Assembly (NCBI RefSeq): GCF_025499515.1
Contig: NZ_JAMKFA010000007.1
Coordinates: 124,001-188,000 of the forward strand
Source of the DNA: Flavobacterium odoriferum
GTDB lineage: Bacteria > Bacteroidota > Bacteroidia > Flavobacteriales > Flavobacteriaceae
Length of the DNA: 64,000 bases
Direction of reading: 5' to 3'
In this document: piece after piece, positions 53,131 through 62,152 of the stretch
Position numbering within the stretch: the stretch's first letter is position 1
Layout of the letters: the number at the start of each line of letters is the position of its first letter
The notes under the pieces: generated by a model
Databases searched by the model: none
The model's input: only the letters and a program-made list of their open reading frames with translations
Told to the model about the DNA's origin: nothing
Program-made: the position numbers and the translations under genes

Positions 53131-54381
53131 ATGAAAACTAAGTTAATCATACTGATAGTATTGTTTATATCAATATATGCAAATGCACAACAGACTTTAA
53201 CCTTGGAAGATTGTTACTCATTAGCTACAAAAAATTATCCTTTATCAAAACAAACAGGTTTATTAGAACAGAAATCAAGTTATGAAATTGACGCATTAAG
53301 CAAAGGAAAATTACCAAAAATCGATGTAAACGCACAAGCAACTTATCAATCTGATGTGATTGGATTACCTACTTCACTTCCAGGGGTTCAATCTTTAAAT
53401 AAAGATCAATATAGAGCAACTTTAGATGTAAATCAATTAGTGTACAATGGTGGAATAATTGATGCAAATGCAAAATTAAAAGAGGCACAAACCAAAACAC
53501 AACAACAACTAATAGAAGTTAGTTTATACCAAATAAAAACTCGAATCAGTCAATATTTCTTTTCTATTTTGTTACTTCAAGAAAAAAAAGAACTACTATC
53601 TTCAAAAAAAGAGTTATTAATTTCCAAAGTTAAGGAAGTGAAATCGGGAGTCAAATTTGGAGCAATTCTTCCGTCATCAGAACTGGTTTTAGAAGCAGAA
53701 ATTATTAAAATAGACCAGCAATTAATAGAAATTAAATTCGAAAACATCAAATTATTAAATAATCTTTCTGAATTAACTTTTTCTGATATTGATACCGAAA
53801 CAACTTTAATACAACCAGTATCATATCCAAATAGCACTAATTTAACAAGACCTGAAATTGCTTTTTATGATTTACAAAATCAGCAATTAGAGTTCTCAAA
53901 AAATGTTCTATCTAAATCAAATCTTCCAAAAATAAATGCTTTTGGTCAAGCGGGTTATGGTAATCCCGGATTAAACATGTTAGACAATTCTTTTCAAACA
54001 TTTTATGTTGTTGGCCTAAAAGCGAATTGGAATATTTTTGATTGGGGCAAAACCAAAACAGATAAAAAAGCATTGGATATATCTAAAGAAATAGTGACAT
54101 CTGAGAAAGAAACATTTGAATTAAATAACAAAATACAATTAGAAGAGCAAGATTTTGAAATTAAAAAATTAGAACAACTGCTGCTTTCTGATACCGAAAT
54201 AATTCAAATACGTGAAAAAGTTATTAAATCCTCAGATGCTCAATTAAAAAATGGTGTGATAACATCGTCTGAATATCTTATAGAATTAACCAATTTATTT
54301 GAAGCAAAAAATATTTTGAAAACGCATGAAGTTCAATTAGCAGCAGCTAAATCAAATTACGAAATAATTAAAGGAAAATAA
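53131..54381 (+). CDS. TolC-family outer-membrane efflux protein
   Basis: 416 residues: signal peptide (NAQQ), LTLEDCYSLATKNYPLS opening typical of the family, and two long helical repeats forming the trans-periplasmic tunnel. Three bases after tetR. Forms the exit duct for the ABC exporter encoded downstream. Confidence 0.9.
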   Translation: MKTKLIILIVLFISIYANAQQTLTLEDCYSLATKNYPLSKQTGLLEQKSSYEIDALSKGKLPKIDVNAQATYQSDVIGLPTSLPGVQSLNKDQYRATLDVNQLVYNGGIIDANAKLKEAQTKTQQQLIEVSLYQIKTRISQYFFSILLLQEKKELLSSKKELLISKVKEVKSGVKFGAILPSSELVLEAEIIKIDQQLIEIKFENIKLLNNLSELTFSDIDTETTLIQPVSYPNSTNLTRPEIAFYDLQNQQLEFSKNVLSKSNLPKINAFGQAGYGNPGLNMLDNSFQTFYVVGLKANWNIFDWGKTKTDKKALDISKEIVTSEKETFELNNKIQLEEQDFEIKKLEQLLLSDTEIIQIREKVIKSSDAQLKNGVITSSEYLIELTNLFEAKNILKTHEVQLAAAKSNYEIIKGK

Positions 54382-54406
54382 AATAGTACCCGAAAAATTT
54401 AAAAAA

Positions 54407-55285
54407 ATGAAAAAAATAAGCATAATAATTTTAGCAACGATAGGGTTAATTTCTTGTAACAAAAATAACGACAAAGCTGACGGTTATGGGAATTTCGAAG
54501 CAACTGAAATAACTATTTCTTCAGAAGCTAACGGTAAAATAGAGTTTTTAAAAGTCGAAGAAGGAGATGAATTAAAATCTCAATTACAAGTAGGATTAGT
54601 TGATACATTACAATTACATTTTGCGAAACAACAATTAATTGCCTCTAAAAGCACCGTATCGTCAAAATCCGCAAATGTAATATCGCAAAAAAGCGTCTTA
54701 CATGAACAATTAAAAACAGCCAATTTAGAGAAAAACAGAATCCGTAATATGTATGCTGAAAATGCTGCAACTAAACGACAAGTAGATGAAATTGAAGGAA
54801 AGGTAAAAGTTATCGAAGAGCAAATTAAAAGTGTCGGAACTCAAAACGCACCTATTTTAAATGACTTAAAATCGATAGATGTACAAATTGCTAAAATCAA
54901 TGACCAAATAGCAAAAAGTAAAATTATTAATCCTATTAATGGAACTGTTTTGACTAAGTATGCTGAACCAGGCGAAATAACAGCATTTGGAAAACCACTA
55001 TACAAGATAGCTGATATTTCTGAAATGACTTTGCGAATCTATGTAAGCGAAACACAGTTGTCAAAAATAAAAGTTGGACAAAATGTATCGGTAAAAATTG
55101 ATGCTGAAAAAGATATGAAATCATATCAAGGAAACATTTCATGGATTGCATCTTCGGCAGAGTTTACTCCTAAAATTATTCAAACAAAAGAAGAACGAGT
55201 AAATCTCGTTTATGCCGTAAAGGTAAAAGTAAAAAATGATGGCAGACTAAAAATCGGAATGCCAGCAGAAATGTGGATAAAATAA
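54407..55285 (+). CDS. HlyD/membrane fusion protein (lipoprotein)
   Basis: 292 residues. Lipobox ISC (Cys17), a lipoyl-like ANGKIEFLKVEEGDELK strand, coiled-coil hairpin (~75-170), then INPINGTVLTKYAEPGEI and a beta-barrel domain. It links the inner-membrane ABC permeases to TolC. Same type as YbhG. Confidence 0.88.
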   Translation: MKKISIIILATIGLISCNKNNDKADGYGNFEATEITISSEANGKIEFLKVEEGDELKSQLQVGLVDTLQLHFAKQQLIASKSTVSSKSANVISQKSVLHEQLKTANLEKNRIRNMYAENAATKRQVDEIEGKVKVIEEQIKSVGTQNAPILNDLKSIDVQIAKINDQIAKSKIINPINGTVLTKYAEPGEITAFGKPLYKIADISEMTLRIYVSETQLSKIKVGQNVSVKIDAEKDMKSYQGNISWIASSAEFTPKIIQTKEERVNLVYAVKVKVKNDGRLKIGMPAEMWIK

Positions 55286-55369
55286 CAACTTAATAGTTAG
55301 TTTTATGTTTATATCATTAACAAATAATTTTTTTAAAACACATAATTTTAAAAATTAAATACAAAAAAT

Positions 55370-55846
55370 ATGAAAGCAAATATTATAATAATCGTAATTA
55401 CATCTTTTTTTATTTCAAGTTGTAATAACAAAACGTCATCAATTCCAATAAACGAAAGCAATTTAACTACTGATAATAAAGCATTTGAATTATTTCAGCA
55501 AAAATGTTACGCTTGTCATAGTGTTACAACAAAATCTCATGATGAAATTATTGCTCCTCCAATGGTAGCTGTAAAACGTAGATATATGAAAGAGTATGAT
55601 TCTAAAGAAGATTTTGTAAAAGCTATTGTTGCTTATGCTATTGATCCGAAAACAGAAAATGCTTTGATGATTGGAGCTGTTGATAAGTTTAATGCTATGC
55701 CAAAACAAGATTTTAAAGAAGATGATCTAACAAAAATTGCATCTTACATTTATGATAATGAAATTGAAACTCCAGAATGGTTTGAAGATCATTTTCAACA
55801 AAACCATGAAAATGGACAAGGGATAGGAAATGGTAGAAATAAATAA
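55370..55846 (+). CDS. Cytochrome c lipoprotein inside the exporter operon
   Basis: 158 residues. Lipobox SSC (Cys18), then heme motif C46-Y-A-C-H50, a C-terminal region with FNAMPKQDFKEDD providing a likely axial Met. Odd partner for an efflux operon. It could sense or use redox state at the periplasmic side, or be a gene simply carried along. Confidence 0.85.
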   Translation: MKANIIIIVITSFFISSCNNKTSSIPINESNLTTDNKAFELFQQKCYACHSVTTKSHDEIIAPPMVAVKRRYMKEYDSKEDFVKAIVAYAIDPKTENALMIGAVDKFNAMPKQDFKEDDLTKIASYIYDNEIETPEWFEDHFQQNHENGQGIGNGRNK

Positions 55847-55849
55847 ACA

Positions 55850-56251
55850 ATGAAAAATTTAATATCATATGGCATAGCATTTCTGTTAGCTGCATTTGGT
55901 TTACTTACCTTGTTTTTGAGTGCTTCAGTAATTTTTGACTTATTTGGAATTAGAGCCAAAGAAGGAAATTATGTTTTGTTCATAGTTTGGGCAAATTTCA
56001 TCAGTAGCATAATCTATTTAGTAGCAAGTTATGGCTTTGTTAAAAACAAAAATTGGACATCAACTATTTTAGGAATTTCGGCACTAATTCTTATAAATGC
56101 ATTTATTTGCTTTATTATTTATATCTACACAGACGGAGTGCATGAAACCAAAACAATTGGTGCAATGATTTTTAGAATTGTTGTAACCATAATCTTTGTT
56201 GCATTTGCTTATTTCACTATCAATAAGAAAAACCAAATTAATATTAATTAA
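55850..56251 (+). CDS. Four-helix membrane protein, unknown
   Basis: 133 residues with four hydrophobic segments (about 4-32, 40-64, 72-95, 104-125), no metal or catalytic motif. Starts four bases after the cytochrome stop. Function unknown. Confidence 0.6.
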   Translation: MKNLISYGIAFLLAAFGLLTLFLSASVIFDLFGIRAKEGNYVLFIVWANFISSIIYLVASYGFVKNKNWTSTILGISALILINAFICFIIYIYTDGVHETKTIGAMIFRIVVTIIFVAFAYFTINKKNQININ

Positions 56252-56264
56252 AAAATTATAGAAC

Positions 56265-56705
56265 ATGTTAAAAATAAAAATTGCCCTTTTAGCTACATTT
56301 AGTTTACTTCTTTTCTCTTGTAATACGAAATCGAAAGAAGAAAAAGCTACTAAAATTAAAACTGAAGAACACCAACATTCTGAAAGCGAAACAATTCAAT
56401 TAAACAATGGTGAAAAATGGAAGGTAGATGATAATATGATGCTACACATTCGTAATATGGAAAAAGATGTAGTCCATTTTGACCAAGAAAAAGGCACTAA
56501 TTATTCATTATTAGCTGATAAATTAAAAACAAATATTGATATACTAACATCAAATTGTACCATGAAAGGACAAGCTCATGACGAACTTCACAAATGGTTA
56601 GTTCCTTATATAGAATTAGTCGATTTGTTTTCTAAAGAAAAATCAGCAAATCAGTTTACAGAAATTCAAAATTCGTTCCTAACATTTAATCAATATTTCA
56701 AATGA
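56265..56705 (+). CDS. Putative His-rich lipoprotein
   Basis: 146 residues. Lipobox FSC (Cys19), a Lys/Glu/His-rich linker EEHQHSESE, then a helical domain with MMLHIRNMEK and CTMKGQAHDELHKW. The His and Met near the Cys suggest metal binding. It overlaps the cupin gene by four bases. Confidence 0.65.
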   Translation: MLKIKIALLATFSLLLFSCNTKSKEEKATKIKTEEHQHSESETIQLNNGEKWKVDDNMMLHIRNMEKDVVHFDQEKGTNYSLLADKLKTNIDILTSNCTMKGQAHDELHKWLVPYIELVDLFSKEKSANQFTEIQNSFLTFNQYFK

Positions 56706-56989
56706 TTTTAAAAAACTTACATACCGAAAATAAACCAGTTCAAACACAATTATTATTTGAACCAAAAGACGCTAAAGTAATTTCATTGCAAATAGCAAAA
56801 GGAGAAACACTTAAAGAGCACATTTCAAAAATACCAGCATTGTTGGTTTGCATTTCAGGAAATGCTGTTTTTACTGATGATAAAGGAACAGTCGTTAATC
56901 TCAATTCAGGCACTTATGTAATGATTGAAGAAAATGTAAAACACGCTGTAAAAGCAATCGATGAAAGTAATTTCTTATTGATGAAATAA
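56702..56989 (+). CDS. Cupin-like protein
   Basis: 95 residues, a single small cupin barrel (SLQIAKGETLKEHIS, GNAVFTDDKGTVVNL, GTYVMIEENVKHAV). The usual first cupin motif GX5HXH is reduced to KEHIS, the second ends in VKHAV, so a metal may be bound with few ligands. Overlaps the next ATPase gene by one base. Confidence 0.75.
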   Translation: MILKNLHTENKPVQTQLLFEPKDAKVISLQIAKGETLKEHISKIPALLVCISGNAVFTDDKGTVVNLNSGTYVMIEENVKHAVKAIDESNFLLMK

Positions 56990-57885
56990 TGAGTATTGCA
57001 GTAAACAACATATCAAAATCTTACAAAAAGTTAAAAGCTGTCGATAGCATTACTTTTAAGGTAAATGACGGAGAATTATTTGGTTTAATTGGACCTGATG
57101 GTGCAGGGAAAACAACTATTTTCAGAATACTAACTACGCTTTTAGTTGCTAATGAAGGAAGTGCAGAAGTCGCTGGATATGATGTAGTCAAACAACTCAA
57201 AGAAATCAGAAACTCTGTTGGCTATATGCCAGGAAAATTCTCGCTATATCAAGATTTAACTGTTGAAGAAAACTTACATTTTTTTGCCACTATTTTCGGA
57301 ACCACAATTGAGGAAAATTATGATTTAATTAAAGACATATACATTCAAATTGAACCATTCAAAAACAGAAGAGCAGGTGCTCTTTCGGGCGGAATGAAAC
57401 AAAAATTAGCATTATGTTGTGCGTTAATTCATGCTCCAAAAGTATTATTTCTTGACGAACCAACTACAGGAGTTGATCCCGTTTCTCGAAAAGAATTTTG
57501 GATAATGCTAAAAAGATTGCAACAAAAAGGCATTACAATATTAGTTTCAACACCTTATATGGATGAAGCTTCTCTTTGTGATAGAATTGCATTAATTCAA
57601 AAAGGCAAAATTTTAAAAATAGATACACCTCAAAATATCATTAACAACTACGAAAAAGTAATTTATGATGTACAAGCAAAAAACACACACGGATTGATTC
57701 ACGATTTAAAAAATTATCCTAATCAATACAGTGTTTATGCTTTTGGTGAGTTTGTACATTACATAGATAAAAATGCAACTTTCAATCCAAACGATTTACA
57801 AACCTATTTGAAAAATAAAAATCATACGGATATAATTATTAAACCTGCTACAATAACCATTGAAGATGTTTTCATGGACTTATAA
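56989..57885 (+). CDS. ABC transporter ATPase, YbhF-type first half
   Basis: 298 residues: Walker A GPDGAGKTT, signature LSGGMKQKLALCCALIH, Walker B LFLDEPTTGVDP, H-loop region VSTPYMDEASLCD. Together with the next gene it corresponds to the two halves of YbhF, here encoded separately. The ~60-residue C-terminal part is typical of the YbhF first half. Confidence 0.9.
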   Translation: MSIAVNNISKSYKKLKAVDSITFKVNDGELFGLIGPDGAGKTTIFRILTTLLVANEGSAEVAGYDVVKQLKEIRNSVGYMPGKFSLYQDLTVEENLHFFATIFGTTIEENYDLIKDIYIQIEPFKNRRAGALSGGMKQKLALCCALIHAPKVLFLDEPTTGVDPVSRKEFWIMLKRLQQKGITILVSTPYMDEASLCDRIALIQKGKILKIDTPQNIINNYEKVIYDVQAKNTHGLIHDLKNYPNQYSVYAFGEFVHYIDKNATFNPNDLQTYLKNKNHTDIIIKPATITIEDVFMDL

Positions 57886-57893
57886 ACAAAAAA

Positions 57894-58628
57894 ATGGAAA
57901 GAGAAAAAATAATATCTGTAAAAAATTTAACGAAAGAGTTTGGCCATTTTACTGCTGTAAAAGGCATTTCATTTGATGTTTATAAAGGAGAAATTTTTGG
58001 TTTTTTAGGAGCCAATGGAGCAGGGAAAACAACAGCTATGAAAATGTTGATTGGAATTTCAAATCCTACTTCAGGTGAAGCCAATGTTGCAGGTTTTGAT
58101 GTTCACTCACAAGCCGATATGGTAAAAAAAAGTATTGGTTATATGAGCCAAAAATTCTCAATGTATGATGATTTAACTATTAAAGAAAACATTACTTTTT
58201 TTGGTGGAATTTATGGATTATCAAGAATACAAATCAGACAAAAAATCGCACAATTAATAGAAGAATTAGAACTTCAAGAAGTAGCCAATAATTTAGTAGG
58301 TTCGTTACCATTGGGTTGGAAACAAAAATTGTCGTTTTCAGTTGCATTACTGCACGAGCCAAAAATTGTTTTTCTCGATGAGCCAACAGGAGGCGTTGAC
58401 CCAATAACCCGAAGACAATTTTGGGAAATGATTTATACACAAGCTTATAAAGGTACTACCATTTTTGTAACCACACATTACATGGATGAAGCAGAATATT
58501 GTGACCGTGTTTCTATTATGGTTGACGGCTCTATTGAAGCTTTAGACACCCCAAAAAATTTAAAACAACAATTCAAAGTAGATTCTATGAATGATGTTTT
58601 TTTAAAATTAGCAAGGAATATAGAATAA
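57894..58628 (+). CDS. ABC transporter ATPase, YbhF-type second half
   Basis: 244 residues: Walker A GANGAGKTT, degenerate signature LPLGWKQKLS (as in the second domain of YbhF), Walker B VFLDEPTGGVDP, THYMDEAEYCD. Eight bases after the first half. Makes a heterodimer with it. Confidence 0.9.
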   Translation: MEREKIISVKNLTKEFGHFTAVKGISFDVYKGEIFGFLGANGAGKTTAMKMLIGISNPTSGEANVAGFDVHSQADMVKKSIGYMSQKFSMYDDLTIKENITFFGGIYGLSRIQIRQKIAQLIEELELQEVANNLVGSLPLGWKQKLSFSVALLHEPKIVFLDEPTGGVDPITRRQFWEMIYTQAYKGTTIFVTTHYMDEAEYCDRVSIMVDGSIEALDTPKNLKQQFKVDSMNDVFLKLARNIE

Positions 58629-58673
58629 TAAATCACTACAACACTTGAAACTTAAACTAGAAACAAAAAACAA

Positions 58674-59780
58674 ATGAAAAGATTTATCGGATTTGTAAAA
58701 AAAGAATTCTACCATATTTTCAGAGATAAACGTTCTTTGTTTATTCTGTTTGGTATGCCGATTGCCCAAATTTTATTGTTTGGTTTTGCCATAACAAATG
58801 AAATTAACAATGTTGACATTACCATTTTAGACCAATCAAATGATATAGAAACACAAAAAATTATCTATAAAATAAAAGCATCACCTTATTTTAATGTTGA
58901 AAACCAAATTGAAAAAGAAAGCGACATAGAATCAGAATTTAAAAAAGGAAAAATCAAGGCAGTTCTTATTTTCGAACCAAATTTTAGTAAAAATCTAGAA
59001 ACCAAAAAAGTAGCAGTAGTTCAAGCAATTACCGATGCAACCGAACCTAATGTTGCCAACACAATAGCAAATTATACCTCAGCAATTATACAAAATTATC
59101 AAGCGCAAAAAAAACAATCCAATAGTAATCAGGTAAAGGTTGAAGTACAATCGAGAATGTTTTATAATCCTGAACTCAAAAGTGTTTTTAATTTTGTTCC
59201 AGGTGTAATGACCGTTATTCTAATGCTTGTTTCAGCTATGATGACCTCTATTTCTATCACACGAGAAAAAGAATTAGGCACTATGGAAATTCTTTTAGTT
59301 TCTCCATTAAAACCATTTCAAGTAATTATTGGAAAAGTATTTCCTTATATTTTTCTTTCCATTATCAATGCAATCGTAATATTAACATTAGGCTATTTTG
59401 TGTTCAAAATGCCTATAAATGGAAGTATCTTTTTGTTAGCTTTTGAAAGTATATTATTTATCATTTCTGCTCTTTCATTGGGGATATTAATTTCTACCGT
59501 TTCTAATTCTCAACAAACCGCAATGATGTTATCATTAATGGGTTTGATGCTACCAGTAATTATTCTATCAGGATTTATATTTCCTATAAATAGTATGCCT
59601 TTACCCATGCAAGTAATCAGTAACATCATACCTGCTAAATGGTTCATTATTATTGTAAAAGCCATTATGCTCAAAGGTGTCGGAATTCAATATATATGGA
59701 AAGAAACCATTATATTAATAGGGATGACTGTGTTTTTTATAACATTGAGCATCAAAAAATATAAAATTAGACTAGAATAA
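58674..59780 (+). CDS. ABC-2 permease, YbhS-like
   Basis: 368 residues: an N-terminal transmembrane helix after RFIGFVKKEFYHIFRDKRSL, a large periplasmic part, and five C-terminal helices with REKELGTMEILLVSPLKP and ILSGFIFPINSMP. One of two paired permeases of the exporter. Substrate unknown. Confidence 0.9.
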   Translation: MKRFIGFVKKEFYHIFRDKRSLFILFGMPIAQILLFGFAITNEINNVDITILDQSNDIETQKIIYKIKASPYFNVENQIEKESDIESEFKKGKIKAVLIFEPNFSKNLETKKVAVVQAITDATEPNVANTIANYTSAIIQNYQAQKKQSNSNQVKVEVQSRMFYNPELKSVFNFVPGVMTVILMLVSAMMTSISITREKELGTMEILLVSPLKPFQVIIGKVFPYIFLSIINAIVILTLGYFVFKMPINGSIFLLAFESILFIISALSLGILISTVSNSQQTAMMLSLMGLMLPVIILSGFIFPINSMPLPMQVISNIIPAKWFIIIVKAIMLKGVGIQYIWKETIILIGMTVFFITLSIKKYKIRLE

Positions 59781-59834
59781 GAATAGTATTACTGTAAAGG
59801 TTTAAAAACAATCACTGGGATATAAAAATAAATT

Positions 59835-60956
59835 ATGAAAACAATATTATTCATCATACAAAAAGAATTCAAGCAAATTTTTAGAGATAAAAGCATGCTT
59901 CAACTTATATTTATATTACCCATTTTGCAATTATTAATTTTGTCAAATGCAGCTACATTCGATGTTAAAAATATTGCAATAACCTTTGTTGACAATGACC
60001 AAAGTCGGGAATCAAGAGATTTAATAAATGCTTTTAAAGCCTCAACTTATTTTAAAGTTACCGCACCTTATTTTTCTGAAAAAGAAGCTGTCGAAGAAAT
60101 GCAAAAAGGGAAAACAGACATTATTGTAAATATTCCAATTCACTTCAATCGTGATCTGCAAAAAGACCAAAAAACAAGTATTTTAGTTAGTATTAATGCT
60201 ATAGACGCAGCAACTGCGGGTGTTGAAAATGTATATGTAACACAAATTATAAATACATACAATCAAAACATTCAAATGCAGTCGAACTATTTTTCAGGAA
60301 ACAAAGAAATACCTCAAAATATTATAGTTATACCGTCTTTTTGGTACAACAAAACCTTAAACTACAAAACCTTTATGGTTCCAGGTATCTTGGTTTTATT
60401 GGTTACCATGCTTACTTTATTTCTGTCATCAATGAATATAGTTAGAGAAAAAGAGTTAGGTACATTGGAGCAAATTAATGTAACACCAATAAAAAAATAT
60501 CAGTTTATTATTGGAAAATTATTTCCATTTTGGGTACTTGGCTTAGTGATTCTGACTGTTGGTTTGCTTATAGCTAAAGTTGTTTTTAATGTTCCCATGC
60601 TAGGCAATATTTTCCTTGTTTATGGTTTCACATCAGTGTATTTGCTATTAATTTTAGGATTCGGACTATACATATCTAATCATACCGAAACCCAACAACA
60701 AGCTATGTTTATTGCTTGGTTCTTTATAGTAATTTTCATATTAATGAGTGGTTTATTTACACCTATCGAAAGTATGCCAAAATGGGCGCAAAGCTTAACA
60801 TTGTTAAATCCTATTCGTTACTTCGTTGAGTTTATACGAATGGTTTTATTAAAAGGTGCTGGCCTTAAAGAAGTACTGCCTAATTTAGCAGTAATTTTAA
60901 TTTTTGCAATATTAATTAATGGTTTAGCTGTCTGGAGCTACAAGAAAACGAATTGA
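59835..60956 (+). CDS. ABC-2 permease, YbhR-like
   Basis: 373 residues, paralogue of the preceding permease with the same layout: KEFKQIFRDKSMLQL, REKELGTLEQINVTPIKK, MSGLFTPIESMPKWAQ. Last gene before the right direct repeat. Confidence 0.9.
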   Translation: MKTILFIIQKEFKQIFRDKSMLQLIFILPILQLLILSNAATFDVKNIAITFVDNDQSRESRDLINAFKASTYFKVTAPYFSEKEAVEEMQKGKTDIIVNIPIHFNRDLQKDQKTSILVSINAIDAATAGVENVYVTQIINTYNQNIQMQSNYFSGNKEIPQNIIVIPSFWYNKTLNYKTFMVPGILVLLVTMLTLFLSSMNIVREKELGTLEQINVTPIKKYQFIIGKLFPFWVLGLVILTVGLLIAKVVFNVPMLGNIFLVYGFTSVYLLLILGFGLYISNHTETQQQAMFIAWFFIVIFILMSGLFTPIESMPKWAQSLTLLNPIRYFVEFIRMVLLKGAGLKEVLPNLAVILIFAILINGLAVWSYKKTN

Positions 60957-61068
60957 GACCAGTGCAAATTAATTCTTTTTTTAATTAAAGTAGTTATTAA
61001 AAATTTAATAATATCAAATATAATTGTCTTAAATCTTGTTCAAAAAAGTTCGATTTACCTCCACTCTG

Positions 61069-61108
61069 CTCCACAAAAAACCCTGTAAAACATTAATTTA
61101 CAGGGTTT
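61069..61108 (+). repeat. Direct repeat, right copy (putative attR) with terminator
   Basis: Same 40 bp as 17938-17977 with one change, including the perfect 12-bp-stem hairpin (61078-61108), here followed by T5 and serving convergent transcription. Just upstream a 9-base T-loop-like AGTTCGATT (61047-61055) also occurs in tmRNA, but five bases further from the repeat, so the remnant is degraded. Confidence 0.7.
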
Positions 61109-62152
61109 TTATTTATTTTCCAAAACTAAACTAAGTCTTGTAATTTGAGGAAAATGGTCGCTTTGAAAAAAAGTATCAACTGATTTAAATTGTTTTACTT
61201 TAATTTGATCTTCAACAAAAATATAATCTATTCGAGCTGGATAATATTTGTAATTATACGATTTCCCAAAACCTACACCAGCTTCTTCAAATGCATCTTT
61301 CATATCACCTTTAATAGTTCTATACACATATGAAAAAGCACTATTATTCAAATCGCCACATATAATTTTAGCATATTTACACGTTTCATAGTGCGATTTT
61401 ATTAACTCTGCTTGTTGTTGTTGAATAGTGAATGCCTCACTCAAACGTTTAAAAATAAATTTAGATTTTTGCTCGTCAATATTTTCATGAATATCAGTAC
61501 TAATTTTTATCGATTGCAAATGCATGCTGTAGATTCTAATCGTATCTTTTTCTTTAACAATATCAGCAAAAATTACATTATTACTCGAATTTGGAAATTC
61601 AATTTCGCCTTTATCAATTATTTTGTAATTGGAATATATAGCCTGACCATATTTGTTTTTTCCTCCATATAACTTTGTGTAATTGTATTTGAAATTAATC
61701 GATTTTGAAACCAATTCATTTGGAGAAAACTCTTGCAAACACAAAATATCAGGTTTTTTGTCTTGTATTAATTTTGAAATTTGTTGAGGCACATCGTCTT
61801 TAGGCAACCATTCGTACAAATTAAACAAACGAACGTTATAACTCATTAAAGTAAAATCGGTAGTTTCTTTAGGCAAATTAGTTTCCGAAAATTTATAAAA
61901 TCTATTGATAAAAGTTATTCCTAGCAACAAAACCAATCCCGAAAGTAACATATATCGCTTCAGCTGGAGTAACCAATATACGAAAAAGAAAAAATTAAGG
62001 AATAGTAAAAAAGGTAATCCTAAAGAAAAAACACTTAAAAACGGAAATGCTTTAGGTGCCAAAAACGGTAACGAGTAGGCAATAAATGTTACTATAGTTA
62101 GCACTACATTTAAAAAAAACATTATTCTACTCAACCATGATTGCTTTCTCAT
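61109..62152 (-). CDS. Endonuclease/exonuclease/phosphatase-family protein
   Basis: 347 residues: three N-terminal membrane helices, then the EEP domain with MSYNVRLFN, ILCLQEFS, GDLNNS, RIDYIFV and SDHFPQ, the metal and catalytic motifs of the family in the correct order. Function unspecified (nuclease or phospholipase/phosphatase). Directly downstream of the rhomboid genes. Confidence 0.85.
   Translation of the reverse strand: MRKQSWLSRIMFFLNVVLTIVTFIAYSLPFLAPKAFPFLSVFSLGLPFLLFLNFFFFVYWLLQLKRYMLLSGLVLLLGITFINRFYKFSETNLPKETTDFTLMSYNVRLFNLYEWLPKDDVPQQISKLIQDKKPDILCLQEFSPNELVSKSINFKYNYTKLYGGKNKYGQAIYSNYKIIDKGEIEFPNSSNNVIFADIVKEKDTIRIYSMHLQSIKISTDIHENIDEQKSKFIFKRLSEAFTIQQQQAELIKSHYETCKYAKIICGDLNNSAFSYVYRTIKGDMKDAFEEAGVGFGKSYNYKYYPARIDYIFVEDQIKVKQFKSVDTFFQSDHFPQITRLSLVLENK

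Larger units (their letters stand above)
17938..61108. mobile_element. Putative ssrA-associated genomic island (anaerobic respiration)
   Basis: A 43-kb block between the 40-bp direct repeats at 17938 and 61069. Every gene inside is accessory: class III ribonucleotide reductase, nadAB, two NOR systems, nos, nor and nir clusters, copper uptake, NO defence and an exporter. Outside on both sides are housekeeping genes. Removing the block would place the ssrA terminator directly against the convergent gene at 61109. No integrase, relaxase or transposase gene is present, so if it is an island it is decayed or was mobilised in trans. Confidence 0.55.

Noticed and set aside
17978..61068. Integrase, transposase or conjugation gene inside the putative island
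   Set aside because: I looked for tyrosine/serine recombinase and IS-like products among all frames and saw none, so I call the block an island only from its ends and gene content.
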